64,000 nucleotides of DNA, from positions 19,944,001 through 20,008,000 of the forward strand of contig NW_026622997.1 of NCBI RefSeq assembly GCF_023065955.2. The letters are read 5' to 3'. The notes under the pieces were generated by a model. It had not been told where the DNA came from, ran no database searches, and was given only the letters and a program-made list of their open reading frames with translations. Positions 10,455 through 21,195 of the stretch are shown piece by piece. The stretch is from Ursus arctos. Lineage: Eukaryota; Chordata; Mammalia; Carnivora; Ursidae. The first letter of the stretch is position 1. Every line of letters begins with the position of its first letter. A program made the position numbers and the translations under genes.

Positions 10455-13400
10455 GTGAATCATGAAGTTGATGAGGCCTAACTGGGTATCATCTGTTTAT
10501 CCAATTTCTTAAAAATAAAAAAATTATCAAACCTAGAGAAGGAGTTTAATCTTCCAACTTTACCATAATTCGCATTAGTTGTATTCATTATTCGTATCAA
10601 TATGAGAGAACTGTCTTCATTGCCTGTGTACCATGAGGAATGATGACTACCATTAAATATTGGAAGAAGACTTACATAACGATCTTGGAAAAAAAACCCA
10701 CAACTCTACTTCTCTCCAGTTTCACAATGCACATCGCAGGTATATTTATTGTTCTAGGAACACACAGTGTCTTCCACCATTTAAACCATTTCAACAACTT
10801 AAAATAATGACCTGTTGGGCACACCACACATTTGTCAAAAAGAACTGCTTTATTTTACTTGTTAAGAAACATCTTGGAATCATAGGATGCTCTGAAAGTA
10901 TCAACAGCTACCTAAGCGCTTTGCTGTGGTCTAAAAATCATTTCTCTTAATTCCAGTCTATCCTTATTCCAGGTACAGAAGAGGGAATGAGTATTTGCTG
11001 AGTGTACCAAGTGCGCTGTGAATGTTGTCACAGGGCAACTGGCTTCCCCGGCAGGACGATGTAGTTCCACGTGGATATCATCTCAGCTAAGTATGGTCAT
11101 TCAGGGGAGCAAATAATATGAGGCCTCTGACAGTGCAGAAAGTCTTTGGTAATCAAAGGAAAGGTTCTGATGATACCTTATGTCATTCGTGAGTTTCAAA
11201 TATCCTGGAGACGTCCCATGTATCAGATTCCCTTGCTCACCATCTCTCAAACAAGGTTTGCAAGTAGACCCTGCCTTTAGTTCTTTCTTCGTGAAAAATG
11301 TCCTGACATCTCTGTGCTAACCCAGACAGAAGCCCTCCGAGGAGAAAACGTCAGCCCAAGTCCTAGGGACCTCCACCATGAAGTGGCTGTGCGATAAAGT
11401 CCCCGAGACATCCAATGTCAATTGATGGCCCAAATTTAGACTTAATCTAGGCAAGGCCAGCTAGGTTAGGGACTTTAAGATGTAATATCAGGATTTCTAC
11501 GTTCCTTTGGATCCACATCAGAAATGGGGAGGAAATGATTTGGTGCCAATTCAATTTGACATCAAGGGAGGAGGAGCGTAATTAAAACGAAGAGGACAAG
11601 GTTAGTTGCGTTCCTTTTCAATGCTGGGTACGCGGATCAATTACTGAAGCCCAGCACGGAAGCTCTAGTTACATCGGACTGCTCTCAGGCCAGAGCCATC
11701 AACGGGAAAAGGAGTCAAGACCCACTGTAGTGTTTCCCTCCATGCTCCCTCTCCTGACCCGATTCCTCCCAAACAGCTACCTGCATCCCCAACTTGGAAT
11801 GCCGGGGCGGATAAACAACCAGAACATGAACCCCATTCCCAAGAAAACCTGACGGCATCTAATGTTCTGAGATGGCCTAATATCCCGGCCTCACAGTCCC
11901 CAAATTCTGCCTGGACTATCCTCTCCTGGGTGTGTTATTTGCCACGGGATGCTGTTTGTCCCAGAACGACCATGTGGTCCACGATCCCGGGTAAGTGACA
12001 CTTCCATGGTACTGACATCCCTTCCTGGAGGCCTGCCCAGATGAGGGAAATGGAAAATCCTCTAGGAGCAAGGTGACTGCCAACTCCCCTCCTGACCCTC
12101 TGGAGGCCACCGCCTTCCACTGCCACTCCCTTGCCTGCCTTTAGGGAAGTGCCAGCCAGCAGGTTGCTAGGACAACTGGCATCACTGCTGGGGCACAGAA
12201 ACAGATCGCCAGCAGTGCCGGGAACCTGGATTGCAAACTCCGATGACAGCAACAAGATACCCACTGGCAGCTAATCTGCTCGGCTGGAGCAAGTGACAGA
12301 CTAACATTACCCAGTGGATAGCTCTTACCTCAACATACTATCCTTTAATCTACACTTGTGCTCGATGCAGTGGTGACAGAGTCAGGGCAAGACACTCGCT
12401 TCAGATAAAGGCCCAACGCCTCTACTATGAATTGTGTGAGCGGGAGATACACGCAGTAACCAACTGACATGTGTATCTTTAATTTATTAGTGTCCTGCAG
12501 GTAGGGAGAGGGAGCTTGTCCACAAGCAGAAGCTTGAGAGCCAGAAAACAGGTAGAACCACTCAGGTTGCCAAAGGGAAGGGGAAAAAAAAATTCTGTTT
12601 GTACAGGCCAGAGCTGTCCCCTTTCCGAACAATAACATCCTAATCTCATGCCCCCCTCTCCTTGGAGAACAAAGAAGAAAAGGCAAAGAAAACTGGAAAA
12701 TGAGGGCTTGCCACAGTAGAGGAAGGGAACAGTCTTTGTGGCCAGTCCTCTTTGTTCTGCGGAGTGAATTTACAATGCTTGTAACGGGTAGCAACTCGCA
12801 GGAGCCCAGCACATTAAGACGGCCTATTAAAGTCTTGGATGTTAGCCCTGGAGAAATTATAATTTCTCAGTTCCATGCAAGCTACAAAGGTTTGAGAAGA
12901 GAAATGAGAAATGAAATGAAGAGCAACCTCATGGAAATTTTAGAACACGATTCCAGCAACAACGTTCTTCTTTCTAGATGTTCAGAGTTGGGTGTCCCGA
13001 AGCTTGTGAGGACGGCTGTGTGTGGTCTGAAAGAGCCCAGTACTCATGCAAGGGTCCTCAGCAGGGAAATTCTGCCGGCACGGTGGCCGAGTCCCATCCC
13101 GGTCGGTGCCAGACACTCAGGCTGGAAGGCAGATGGTGACAAAACACGCGTGCTAAGGGTACACAGGGAAAGAAGTGGAATTTCCAGGTGGAAAAAGATG
13201 GCTCAGAGTCCAAAGAGCACGTTGACAAGAACAGGCCTGAATTCTAGAAATTAAAGATTCTCAAAAGATTGCCATTTGTATCTCATTAATATTTCCAAGG
13301 GGGGGGAGGGGGACTCTACTTCAGTCATTTTAGGACATAAGCACAAATAGAAAAAAAAAAAAAAAAGACTGAAAAACTGACTTCCTCCAATGTAGGTTTC

Positions 13401-14449
13401 GAACAGCTAATTTTCCTATGTCACCTAAAAAGCATTTTGTCCTTGTTGAGAGCTAACTTTTTCTGAATCACGCAAATGCACTTATTTAAGCACCTGCAAA
13501 AAGTTAACCTAATGTTCAGGATGTTTAGAAGATGAATTAATTCTTTCAGTCTAAGATTCCACCTAGCATAATTCATTGTACAGCTACCACTTGAAATTTA
13601 ATACGAATACACGTTGGGCGAGAGGTTAAATGAATTTTCAGTATTCTAAAAAACGATTCTTTTACAAAAGTGAAAAATGTGGGGGAATTAAAAGAATGAG
13701 GCTATCTTTCTGTTTGTCTTTTTTTTTGACATTAGTCCCAAGGAACAACTTGTTTGCTGGTAAGAAAGAACCAACGGATTTTGTTTGGGCTTTTGGACAA
13801 AACGGTGTCAATTTCGTTCCGATTTGTGCCTCACTTTTCTGTCTGAAAGCAAAAGAGAAACAACAATCTTTGAGAGGAATCAGGGAAAGAGTTCAAATAC
13901 TATGGGATGAGAGAGCGGGTGAGAAATCACAAACATCAGTCATATTTTCACAAAGATGAGGGATCCAAGCAGCCTCTGAGATGCCCACAAGTATGAGACT
14001 GACTTGATCTCTATCTGAAAGAACTTCCAAGTGCTGGGGAGGGGCCCGGAGTGAGTCATTCCTTCTTTGGTGCACACGGACTCTTCCACATTGGACACTT
14101 CAAAGATACACGCTTTGAGAAACACTTTTTTAATCTGGGGTGTGGCTTTTGTGCCAAAGTTCAGGTAGAAGCACTAGCCCTACCTGGGTTGAACGGCATG
14201 GTTTCCTAAGTTCAGGCTTCAGCTTTTGCAAATAAATATATAAAATGATCCTAAAGGAGAATGGTGCTCTGAGGCCACAAACCCCCTTCTGTGCCTTTGT
14301 TGGCTGTTGTATCACATCATTTTGGATGGGAAGAAGGTTCTGATGGAAAAGTCTCATTTGCTGAGACTCAAGAGCAGGTAAATAAGAGACTGTTTTTATC
14401 TGCCCCCGCCCCGCCTTCTCAAAGCACCCACATACACGGGACTAAGGTC
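10455..14449. other. Unassigned non-coding sequence, 4 kb
   Basis: Largest stretch with no recognised mobile element. It carries the longest open frame of the window (12700-13254, +, 184 codons) and an overlapping minus frame (12345-12812, 155 codons). Neither protein resembles a family I know, and they overlap antiparallel. G-rich run about 13299-13312 and an A16 run at 13351-13366. Candidate interval for conserved non-coding elements, but sequence alone cannot show that. Confidence 0.5.
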
Positions 14450-14690
14450 TACCTCTGCTTCAAGGCCCGATTCTGCTGTGCAGTGGTGCTTGAAGCCTTC
14501 CCTGAACACCGGGCTCTGAGCACTGTGACCCATCACCCCTGCCGGGGCACCTGCCTCACACCCCGAGTGCACCCCCCTCCCCCGCAAGGGCTCCAGCAGC
14601 AATCGGAGGGCAGTAAATATCGGTCACGCATCCTGTATCCCTGACAGCCTTTGGCACACCTTGGCACATGGCAGTCTTTTCCTAAGTATC
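14450..14690 (+). mobile_element. Possible L2 LINE 3' fragment
   Basis: 'gcttgaagccttccctgaac' and, at the far end, 'tgtatccctgacagcctttgg' with 'cttggcacatggcag' resemble the L2 3' end (gccttccctgacc; tatccccagtgcctagcacagtgcctggcacatag). The middle is diverged and GC rich. Confidence 0.45.
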
Positions 14691-15662
14691 ATTTATCTGG
14701 TGAATTCTCATCTTCAAGAGAACACTCAAACGTTGACCTCGGCCCTACTCAAGCTTCCCCCCCTCCCGGAACACGAATATTGTAGAAGGTGCCCGAGCAT
14801 CTTCCCTTCCACGGCTTCTGCAGGTTCTCTGGCTCTCCCTCTCCTCTCCGCGGTGCCTGAGTGGAGAGGAGGAGGCCTGGCGCTGGGGGAAGGTGACGCC
14901 GAGGGGAAAGGGTGTGCCTGGGATGGGTTAGACTTTGCCAAGGACTCAGGAAGGAGTTCTGACATCAGCTCTCAGAAGGAGCAGCTCCCACACAGGCCCC
15001 GCCAGAGGGGCCAGAGCCAGGAATTAGTGAGGCTATCAGTGAGACATGCTGGAAGGAAGTGTGAAAAGGGCAGAGAAGAGGGTGAAGCCGAAAACCCGAG
15101 AAGATCCCAGGCCACACGAGAGACTGCCTTGCACCGAGCAGCTCAGTCAGAGCCTTGAGGACACGCAGGCCGAGTTACAGGGCTTTCAGAAGCGAGAACT
15201 GAAAACAGCGAGGCCGGTTCCCTAGTTATTCTAACAGCAAAGTCTCCCCTTCTCCCCTGACCCCCTTATCTGCTTCAGTTTTCTCTCTCTCTCTCTTTTT
15301 TTTTTTTTTGGTTTCTGTGCAATAATGCTAGAGAATGTGGTGTCACAGACAGCAAATCTAAAAGGTACAAATTACCAGACACGCAGGAAATTCCCAAATC
15401 ACTCTTACCAGAGTGTGTGTATGCAATTCTCTGACTCTGGGGACTAGAAATTCAGCTGCCATTTTTCGAAGCTTATGAAGACAGCATAATGCTGTATAAA
15501 TAGGCACAGAGGTGTGTATTTTGGTCTTCTGGTTTCTTCCTAGGAAAAATGTAACTCCTGCACTCAGAGCAGTTCCTCTGACAAGGGGGGGGCCATAAAC
15601 ACAAAATCCAAGACACCTTTATTCTTGCCATCCTCAAAAGCAACGTAGGATGATGCCACCTT
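14691..15662. other. Unassigned non-coding sequence with CT/T tract
   Basis: GC-rich first half. The open frame 14661-15158 (+, 165 codons) begins within the preceding L2-like piece and matches nothing known. A (CT)n-(T)n tract lies at about 15283-15310. Confidence 0.5.
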
Positions 15663-15678
15663 AAGAAAGCCTTTGTGA

Positions 15679-15837
15679 GGGACGCCTGGGTGGCTCAGTC
15701 GGTGAAGCGTCTCCCTTCAGCTCAAGTCATGATCCCAAGGTCCTGGGATCGAGCCCCGCATCGGGCTCCCTGCTCAGCGGGGAGTCTGCTTCTCCCTCTC
15801 CCTCTGCCTCTCCCCCCTCCTTGTGCCCTCTCTCTGA

Positions 15838-15880
<43 letters not shown>

Positions 15881-15895
15881 AATCTTTAAAAAAGA
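15679..15895 (+). mobile_element. CanSINE (SINEC), young, with long AAAT tail
   Basis: Near-consensus copy: 'gacgcctgggtggctcagtc', 'gggatcgagccccgcatcgg', 'gctcagcggggagtctgc'. The tail holds about eleven tandem ATAA units (15838-15882). A perfect 16-bp target-site duplication 'aagaaagcctttgtga' lies at 15663-15678 and 15896-15911, so the insertion is comparatively recent. Confidence 0.97.
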
Positions 15896-15911
15896 AAGAA
15901 AGCCTTTGTGA

Positions 15912-16499
15912 ACACCCTCCCTCACACCACGGAAGACGTTGGATGGGCTTAATCCGTGTCAGCATACCGTTCCTTTGTTCCAAATTGTTCGCCATCCAGA
16001 AGTAAAGACAGGGTAAAGGATGCGATTTAGTAAATGGTGAGTTTCTTTCTGGGGAGAGAGCACACCTCAAGCCTGGCTCCTGCTCTCGGGGCGACGAAAT
16101 GATGTGATGGGGAGAGACAAACCCACCTCCATTCACAGAACGATGCCAGGGCACGCTACTCAGAAAACGGATAAAGTAAACCACTCAAATGGAACATGAG
16201 AGGAAATACACACAGGGCAGGATTTTTTTAAAAAAGCATCAGAAAATCCCCATCCTCTATTGATAGTTCTATAAAATATTTTTTTAAACAAATTGTTTCC
16301 TTTCCCACATTTACGTATTCACATTGCAGACATTTAGTATCGACTTCTAAGTAAAAGAAACTAGATGGGTCTCTCCATGTCACCCTCTACCAGACTCAAG
16401 CAGGCCTCCTCAGAAACGTGTTTATATTCCTATTTCTAATGGGTTAGCCCACACGTGAGAAGCCCAGGCATCCTAACACTCTCCTGGGACGTTCACTCC
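15912..16499. other. Unassigned non-coding sequence
   Basis: Nothing recognised. The minus-strand frame that crosses 15774-16184 derives partly from the SINE tail. Confidence 0.5.
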
Positions 16500-16790
16500 A
16501 CAATGATTTGCTGAGTGCCCACTATGGGCCAAACAGCATTTCAGGCGGATTCAGCTAATAATAATAATAGTAACAATAATAATAAAATGCCTGCTTTCAT
16601 GGGGCTTACAGTCTAGTTGAGGGGATGGACGAGTAACAAATAAATATATAATATATAAGATGCTTAAAAGGAAAAGGAAGTACGCTAGCAGGTACAGAGG
16701 GATGGGGGGGTGTTTAAATAGGTCAGGAGAGGCTGCTTTGAAAAGATAACTTGAGAAGTCCTACTTGAGGCTGAGAAGCCTAAGAAAGAA
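16500..16790 (-). mobile_element. L2 LINE 3' end
   Basis: Antisense L2 signatures in order: 'tttgctgagtgcccactatg', 'gctttcatggggcttacag', 'tctagttgaggggatgg', 'gagtaacaaataaatatat', 'caggagaggctgctttg'. An AAT triplet run (16557-16583) has expanded inside it. Confidence 0.85.
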
Positions 16791-16830
16791 ATATTGATTA
16801 TTGCCTCTGTGCATATATGCTAAGCAATAT

Positions 16831-17230
16831 ATATATATATTTTTTTATTTTTATTTTTTTAGAGAAAAGGGGGAGAGGAAGGGGCAGAGGGAGAGAGAGA
16901 ATCTTAAGCAGGTTTCACGCCCAGCACAAAGCCCGATGCCGGGCTCAATCTCACGACCCTGAGATCATGACCTGAGCCAACATCAAGAGTTGGATGTTTG
17001 GGGTGCCTGGGTGGCTCAGTCGTTAAGTGTCTGCCTTCGGCTCAGGGCGTGATCCCGGCGTTCTGGGATCGAGCCCCACATCAGGCTCCTCCGCTGGGAG
17101 CCTGCTTCTTCCTCTCCCACTCCCCCTGCTTGTGATCCCTCTCTCGCTGGCTGTCTCTCTCTGTCAAATAAATAAATAAAATCTTTAAAAATGAGTTGGA
17201 TGCTTAACCAACTAGCCACCCAGGCGTCCC
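16831..17230 (-). mobile_element. CanSINE (outer), split by a second SINE
   Basis: Minus-orientated older SINE. Its T-rich tail end is at the left, followed by 'gggagaggaaggggcagagg', 'cctgagatcatgacctgag', and the head 'ccaactagccacccaggcg' at the right. A perfect 15-bp duplication 'tatgctaagcaatat' flanks the whole at 16816-16830 and 17231-17245. A younger SINE occupies 16997-17192. Confidence 0.96.
16997..17192 (+). mobile_element. CanSINE (inner), arctoid-type subfamily
   Basis: Plus-orientated copy with 'cagggcgtgatcccggcg', 'ctccgctgggagcctgc' and 'gctggctgtctctctctgtc', ending in an AAAT tail. It is flanked by 'gagttggatg' at 16987-16996 and 17193-17202, a sequence belonging to the outer SINE, so it inserted into that element. 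Confidence 0.97.
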
Positions 17231-17245
17231 TATGCTAAGCAATAT

Positions 17246-18246
17246 TTGAGTGCGGAGGTGGACAGTTTTTAAAAACTTAATTTCAAAAGCGGCTCATATT
17301 TAATTTTCCAAAGGACCAATGGGTGGACCCTAAATTTAAATGACGAAAACTATATTCTTAGAAAGCACTCAGATGAACACCTTTGAGTTGTCATGCTATC
17401 CTGGAAGGTGGGTATCACAACGGTGACAGACAGGATACATACGTATTTATATATAATAGCATAAGACTGTGCTCGATATTTAAAAGCAGTTGTAAATGGA
17501 AGTTGTGCCCAAACATTGCCTTTTAGAAGCCAAACGGGCTAAAATGAAGGTCCCGCCTGCCTCACCCAAGCTGGCACATTATGCAATGTGACACACACAG
17601 CAAGAACCACCAGAGGTCACTTAACTCAACTTTCTCAAGTTACTCCTCAAAAATCGCACGCACGGAGCTTTAGGGGTTCCACAGGTCTCCCGACGCGTCG
17701 GTAAGTTTTCATTACCACCCCTTTCACGTACAAGATACCACATCTTCGGGCCAGTTCGAGACCCTCTCTGGAGGAACGCTCATCTGCTAGAAAGATGCCG
17801 GCAGGTTTGAGAGGCAGCTAACGGGGACAGGCGGAGGGGTCCTGCAGAGGGAGTTAAGCTTGGGGTGCAGTCTGCAAGGAATGCTGAGGACAGAAGCCGC
17901 TAATTCCAATGGCTGCTATGATGGTGACTCAAATATTTATATATCCACATTCCTACCCCATTTGCAAGCACATGTTCTTTGAAAATCTGCCTTCCCTCTC
18001 ATCAGGGCATAGGCTTTTGGGCACCAAGGACACCAAATTATGAATTTAATGTAAAAATGCACCAAGATCTCAAAAGATTCCTAATGACTAAGATTACTAA
18101 TTTCACAACTTGCTGAGTAAATGGGGACCCTCCCCCCCAACAAACAAATGCAATTTGCCAAAGGAAGTCCTCAGCACTGAAGGAGTTCACTAGAATTTCA
18201 TATTTTCTTCCTTTCTCTCAACACGCTCCACTTACAGAAGGATTTT
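17246..18246. other. Unassigned non-coding sequence
   Basis: No recognised family. There is no open frame above 60 codons on either strand. Confidence 0.5.
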
Positions 18247-18263
18247 AAAATTACTTTGGTTGG

Positions 18264-18469
18264 GGGCGCCTGGGTGGCACAGCGGTTAAGCGTCTGCCTT
18301 CGGCTCAGGGCGTGATCCCGGCGTTATGGGATCGAGCCCCGCATCAGGCTCCTCCACTAGGAGCCTGCTTCTTCCTCTCCCACTCCCCCTGCTTGTGTTC
18401 CCTCTCTCGCTGGCTGTCTCTATCTCTGTCGAATAAATAATAAAATCTCTAAAAATAAATAAATAAAAT
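18264..18469 (+). mobile_element. CanSINE, arctoid-type subfamily
   Basis: Close to consensus: 'gggcgcctgggtggcacagc', 'cagggcgtgatcccggcg', 'cactaggagcctgcttcttc', 'ctgtctctatctctgtcg'. A 17-bp duplication with one mismatch ('aaaattacttt' plus g/a plus 'gttgg') is at 18247-18263 and 18470-18486. Confidence 0.97.
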
Positions 18470-18486
18470 AAAATTACTTTAGTTGG

Positions 18487-19034
18487 CCATGTGGCATCTT
18501 GAAGTTTACACTCCAGAACTTGTTTGAAAACCTCATTTAATGTTTGGGGTTTGACAGGGTATCACATGAGCATTAAAGCAATGGTTTAAAAAAAAAAAAA
18601 AAAAACAACCCAGCAGATTTGAAACAAAAGCTGTTTTGATTACAGTACCTGCATTATTTATTTAGATGTAACCTGAAACCTAAAGCACTTTTCCATAAGA
18701 CACTTGTTTCCTCGGATAAAAATGCTTTAAAAAACATCACCAGGAAAAGAGAAATCACCAGAAGTGTATTCTAACAGCCATCTGATTGGGAAAATAATTT
18801 CTAGTAAAATACACTGCTACTCTGGGACCCAAATTATTCCTTAATAGTGACAGAAACGTTTACAACAAGAGAGATTTTTTTTTTGTTTTAGTAAGTATTA
18901 AAGTGCCCTACCCAATACTGGGCCCCTTATGGGGACCTCAAACCAAGATGTCAACTGATCAATTCACAGGTTGTTTGATGTTGCATATAGATTTACAAAA
19001 TAAAAAGTAACATATGGACTTAACAAAATAACAC
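18487..19034. other. Unassigned non-coding sequence with A18 run
   Basis: A homopolymer of 18 A lies at 18588-18605 without a recognisable element upstream and without flanking duplication that I could see. The rest is unassigned. Confidence 0.5.
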
Positions 19035-19165
19035 TTGATGGGGGTTGGTGACTTGTCCAAGTTGCAGACTTTCTTGACCTCGACCATAGGACCAGGAATA
19101 GAATTCAGGTCTGTTGACTCCAGGAGCATTATGTGTATTTCCACCGGAACCAACGTGATCATATG
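19035..19165 (-). mobile_element. MIR SINE fragment
   Basis: 'gttggtgacttgtccaag', 'aggaccaggaatagaattc' and 'aggtctgttgactccagg' match the antisense MIR core and tRNA-like 5' part. Confidence 0.75.
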
Positions 19166-19494
19166 CACAAAACGGAAACACATTAAAACACCAGCGTTTC
19201 CCACCATTTACTATGAGGTGCTGGGAGATTTTAAATTTAATAAGCTTATTTTAATATGACTATTTAACCCTGAGGAAATATGGATAAAGATGCATATTTT
19301 AATACGAATTTTTAGAAAACCGCGAAATAAAAAATATTCAGTGGGAATTTTTCTTTTCAGCGTTAATGCTTTTTCTCCCTGATACATGCCCTAATGTTGC
19401 GGCACCTTGCTCTTTCAAAATCATTTGTGCAACTGCAAAAATATAAGTTAAAAATGCCTGGAGAAGTTTCTTGACTGAATTGTTAAGAAGTTAA
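19166..19494. other. Unassigned AT-rich sequence
   Basis: AT-rich, nothing recognised. Confidence 0.5.
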
Positions 19495-19681
19495 GAACTT
19501 ATTATATAAAATTTTATATAAATACATATATAAGTCTGTAACATATATATATACACACAAATATATGTATTTATGTATATATAATATTTGCACAAATATA
19601 CAATATTTATAAAATATGTATATGTATGCACGTATTTACACACACGTACGCGCATACACACGCACACCCACACATACACAA
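19495..19681. repeat. AT/CA-rich alternating purine-pyrimidine tract
   Basis: Imperfect TA/TG/CA repeats across nearly 190 bp, ending in a run of ACAC and GTACGCGC steps (19635-19680). The frame 19491-19679 is only low-complexity Tyr-Ile and Val-Cys. Confidence 0.85.
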
Positions 19682-20807
19682 AGTCCTAGTCAAAGTTGGT
19701 TCTTAATTTTCTAAAACTTGAAGACAATACACTCATAGCCCACCCTAGGTTTCCTGCAGCTGTATTCTTTCCTGATTAAAACCTTGTAAATTTTTTGGGG
19801 GGACACAATCTAGCAATGAGGTAAAGTCTCCAGAAAGCAACAGAGCTGGTCAGATTCCTAAATTCCTAAATTCTGTGGCGGATATACGCTCCTTGAAGCC
19901 CATAGCGTGCTCTATCTCTTCAACCATGATAGTAAAGTTCCTCGTGAAAAGCAACTGGCAGCTGAGACTGTACTAATCCCAAAGCCTTGACCCTGCAACC
20001 TGATAAAAACCAGTAAGTCAGCCAATTTTGAATAAGAGAAGCGCCCTAAAGAACTGACTGTATTTGCATACCTCAGATTTTTGAAAGCCAGGCAAAAAAA
20101 AAAAAAAAAAAATTCATTCCAAGAACAAACAAAACAAACAAAACACTTCACATAAATAAAAATATTTGCTGGGTGCAAATTCTCCTTGCTAATCCTTCGC
20201 CTGGAGAATTTTACCCTCTACCCACCAAACCTAAAAGAACCGGGACAGCCCAGTGGCAAGAGTCAGGCTACACTTGATAGCGTGTAACTGCACCCGGAGA
20301 ATCACTGTCTCCCACTCTTTTATACCAGAAGGAGATAATGAGCAGTGCCCCGCACCAGCGGAGAGAAAGGCAAGTTCACGGCAAATAGAAACAGAACCTC
20401 TCCTCTAAAGAAAAGAAATTAATTGGATGATCACTTAGAACTCAAGCTCATGCCCCTTCATCGCCCTGGCTCGCTGACATGCAATGATTCACAAACCCTC
20501 GCGAGGCAAGCCGCGGCAGATGCTGCGCTCATTAACTTACGACATTCACTGCGCGCTGTTCGCAGGCAGCCCTGGCTCAGCCTTCACCATGGAGACTTCC
20601 CACAAGACGCTGGAGCGCTCCTGGGCTCAGGCGTGTTCTTTCTTCCTTCCAGAGGAGCGAGAAATCCCTAGCGCGGGAGTAGGAGAGAAGAAAGAGGAAG
20701 AGGTAAATGCCTCGTCCAATCACTGGTTATCTCAACAAATGAAGTCTCACGATCCATTAGACTAATGGATAACTCGCCAAAGACCATTTTCCAGTACCCT
20801 TTCCTTT

Positions 20808-20841
<34 letters not shown>

Positions 20842-21087
20842 CAAAGGTAGTATTTTTGCTCCGGCCCCAGGAGACACAGCGTGGCCAGGTCAGCCTTTTT
20901 TCCCTGCCCCTCCCCACTCTTCCCTCCCATCCCTCCGCCCCCAACACCCATAAAGTTGAAGCCAGTTCTGGGGGACTCCTGATGTAATCCCAGCTAAGAT
21001 GCCAACTTGCAACGTGGCCTCCTAACACGCTACCTGATTTTACTCTCTGCCAAAGGAATGGAGCTAGGACCATCACCTCTTGCCATT
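19682..21087. other. Unassigned sequence with a CpG-bearing patch
   Basis: A-run at 20095-20111 and an A-rich GAAAA repeat at 20808-20840. The patch 20490-20700 has a noticeably higher CpG density than its surroundings and an exon-like 50-bp segment (20653-20702, see findings). No protein family recognised. Confidence 0.5.
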
Positions 21088-21195
21088 TTCATACCTCCCT
21101 GGGTTGTTGGGAAGATCAATAGATCACTCTTGCAAAGTACTCACAGTTCCCGAGAAGAAAGGCACTATGTAAACGCCAAGTATTATTAGTGGTCA
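21088..21195 (+). mobile_element. MIR SINE 3' fragment
   Basis: 'tacctccctgggttgttggg' , 'agatcaatagatcac', 'gcaaagtactcacag' and 'gcactatgtaaacgccaag' with 'tattattag' follow the 3' half of MIR. Confidence 0.62.

Noticed and set aside
12700..13254. 184-codon open frame on the plus strand, the longest in the window
   Set aside because: No domain, motif or resemblance to a known family, and a minus frame (12345-12812) overlaps it. A frame of this length is expected by chance in 64 kb of six-frame mammalian DNA.
14661..15158. 165-codon plus-strand frame
   Set aside because: Starts in L2-like sequence, is compositionally driven (Arg, Glu, Pro and Ser rich in a GC-rich patch), and has no recognisable domain.
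17600..17625. CTCF-like 'ccaccagaggtcact'
   Set aside because: The core has a T in the GGGGC part, so the match is weaker than the two reported sites.
18264..18340. tRNA gene-like head with A and B box words
   Set aside because: This is the tRNA-Lys-derived head of a CanSINE. The SINE body, A-rich tail and target-site duplication follow. The same applies to every other such hit in the window.
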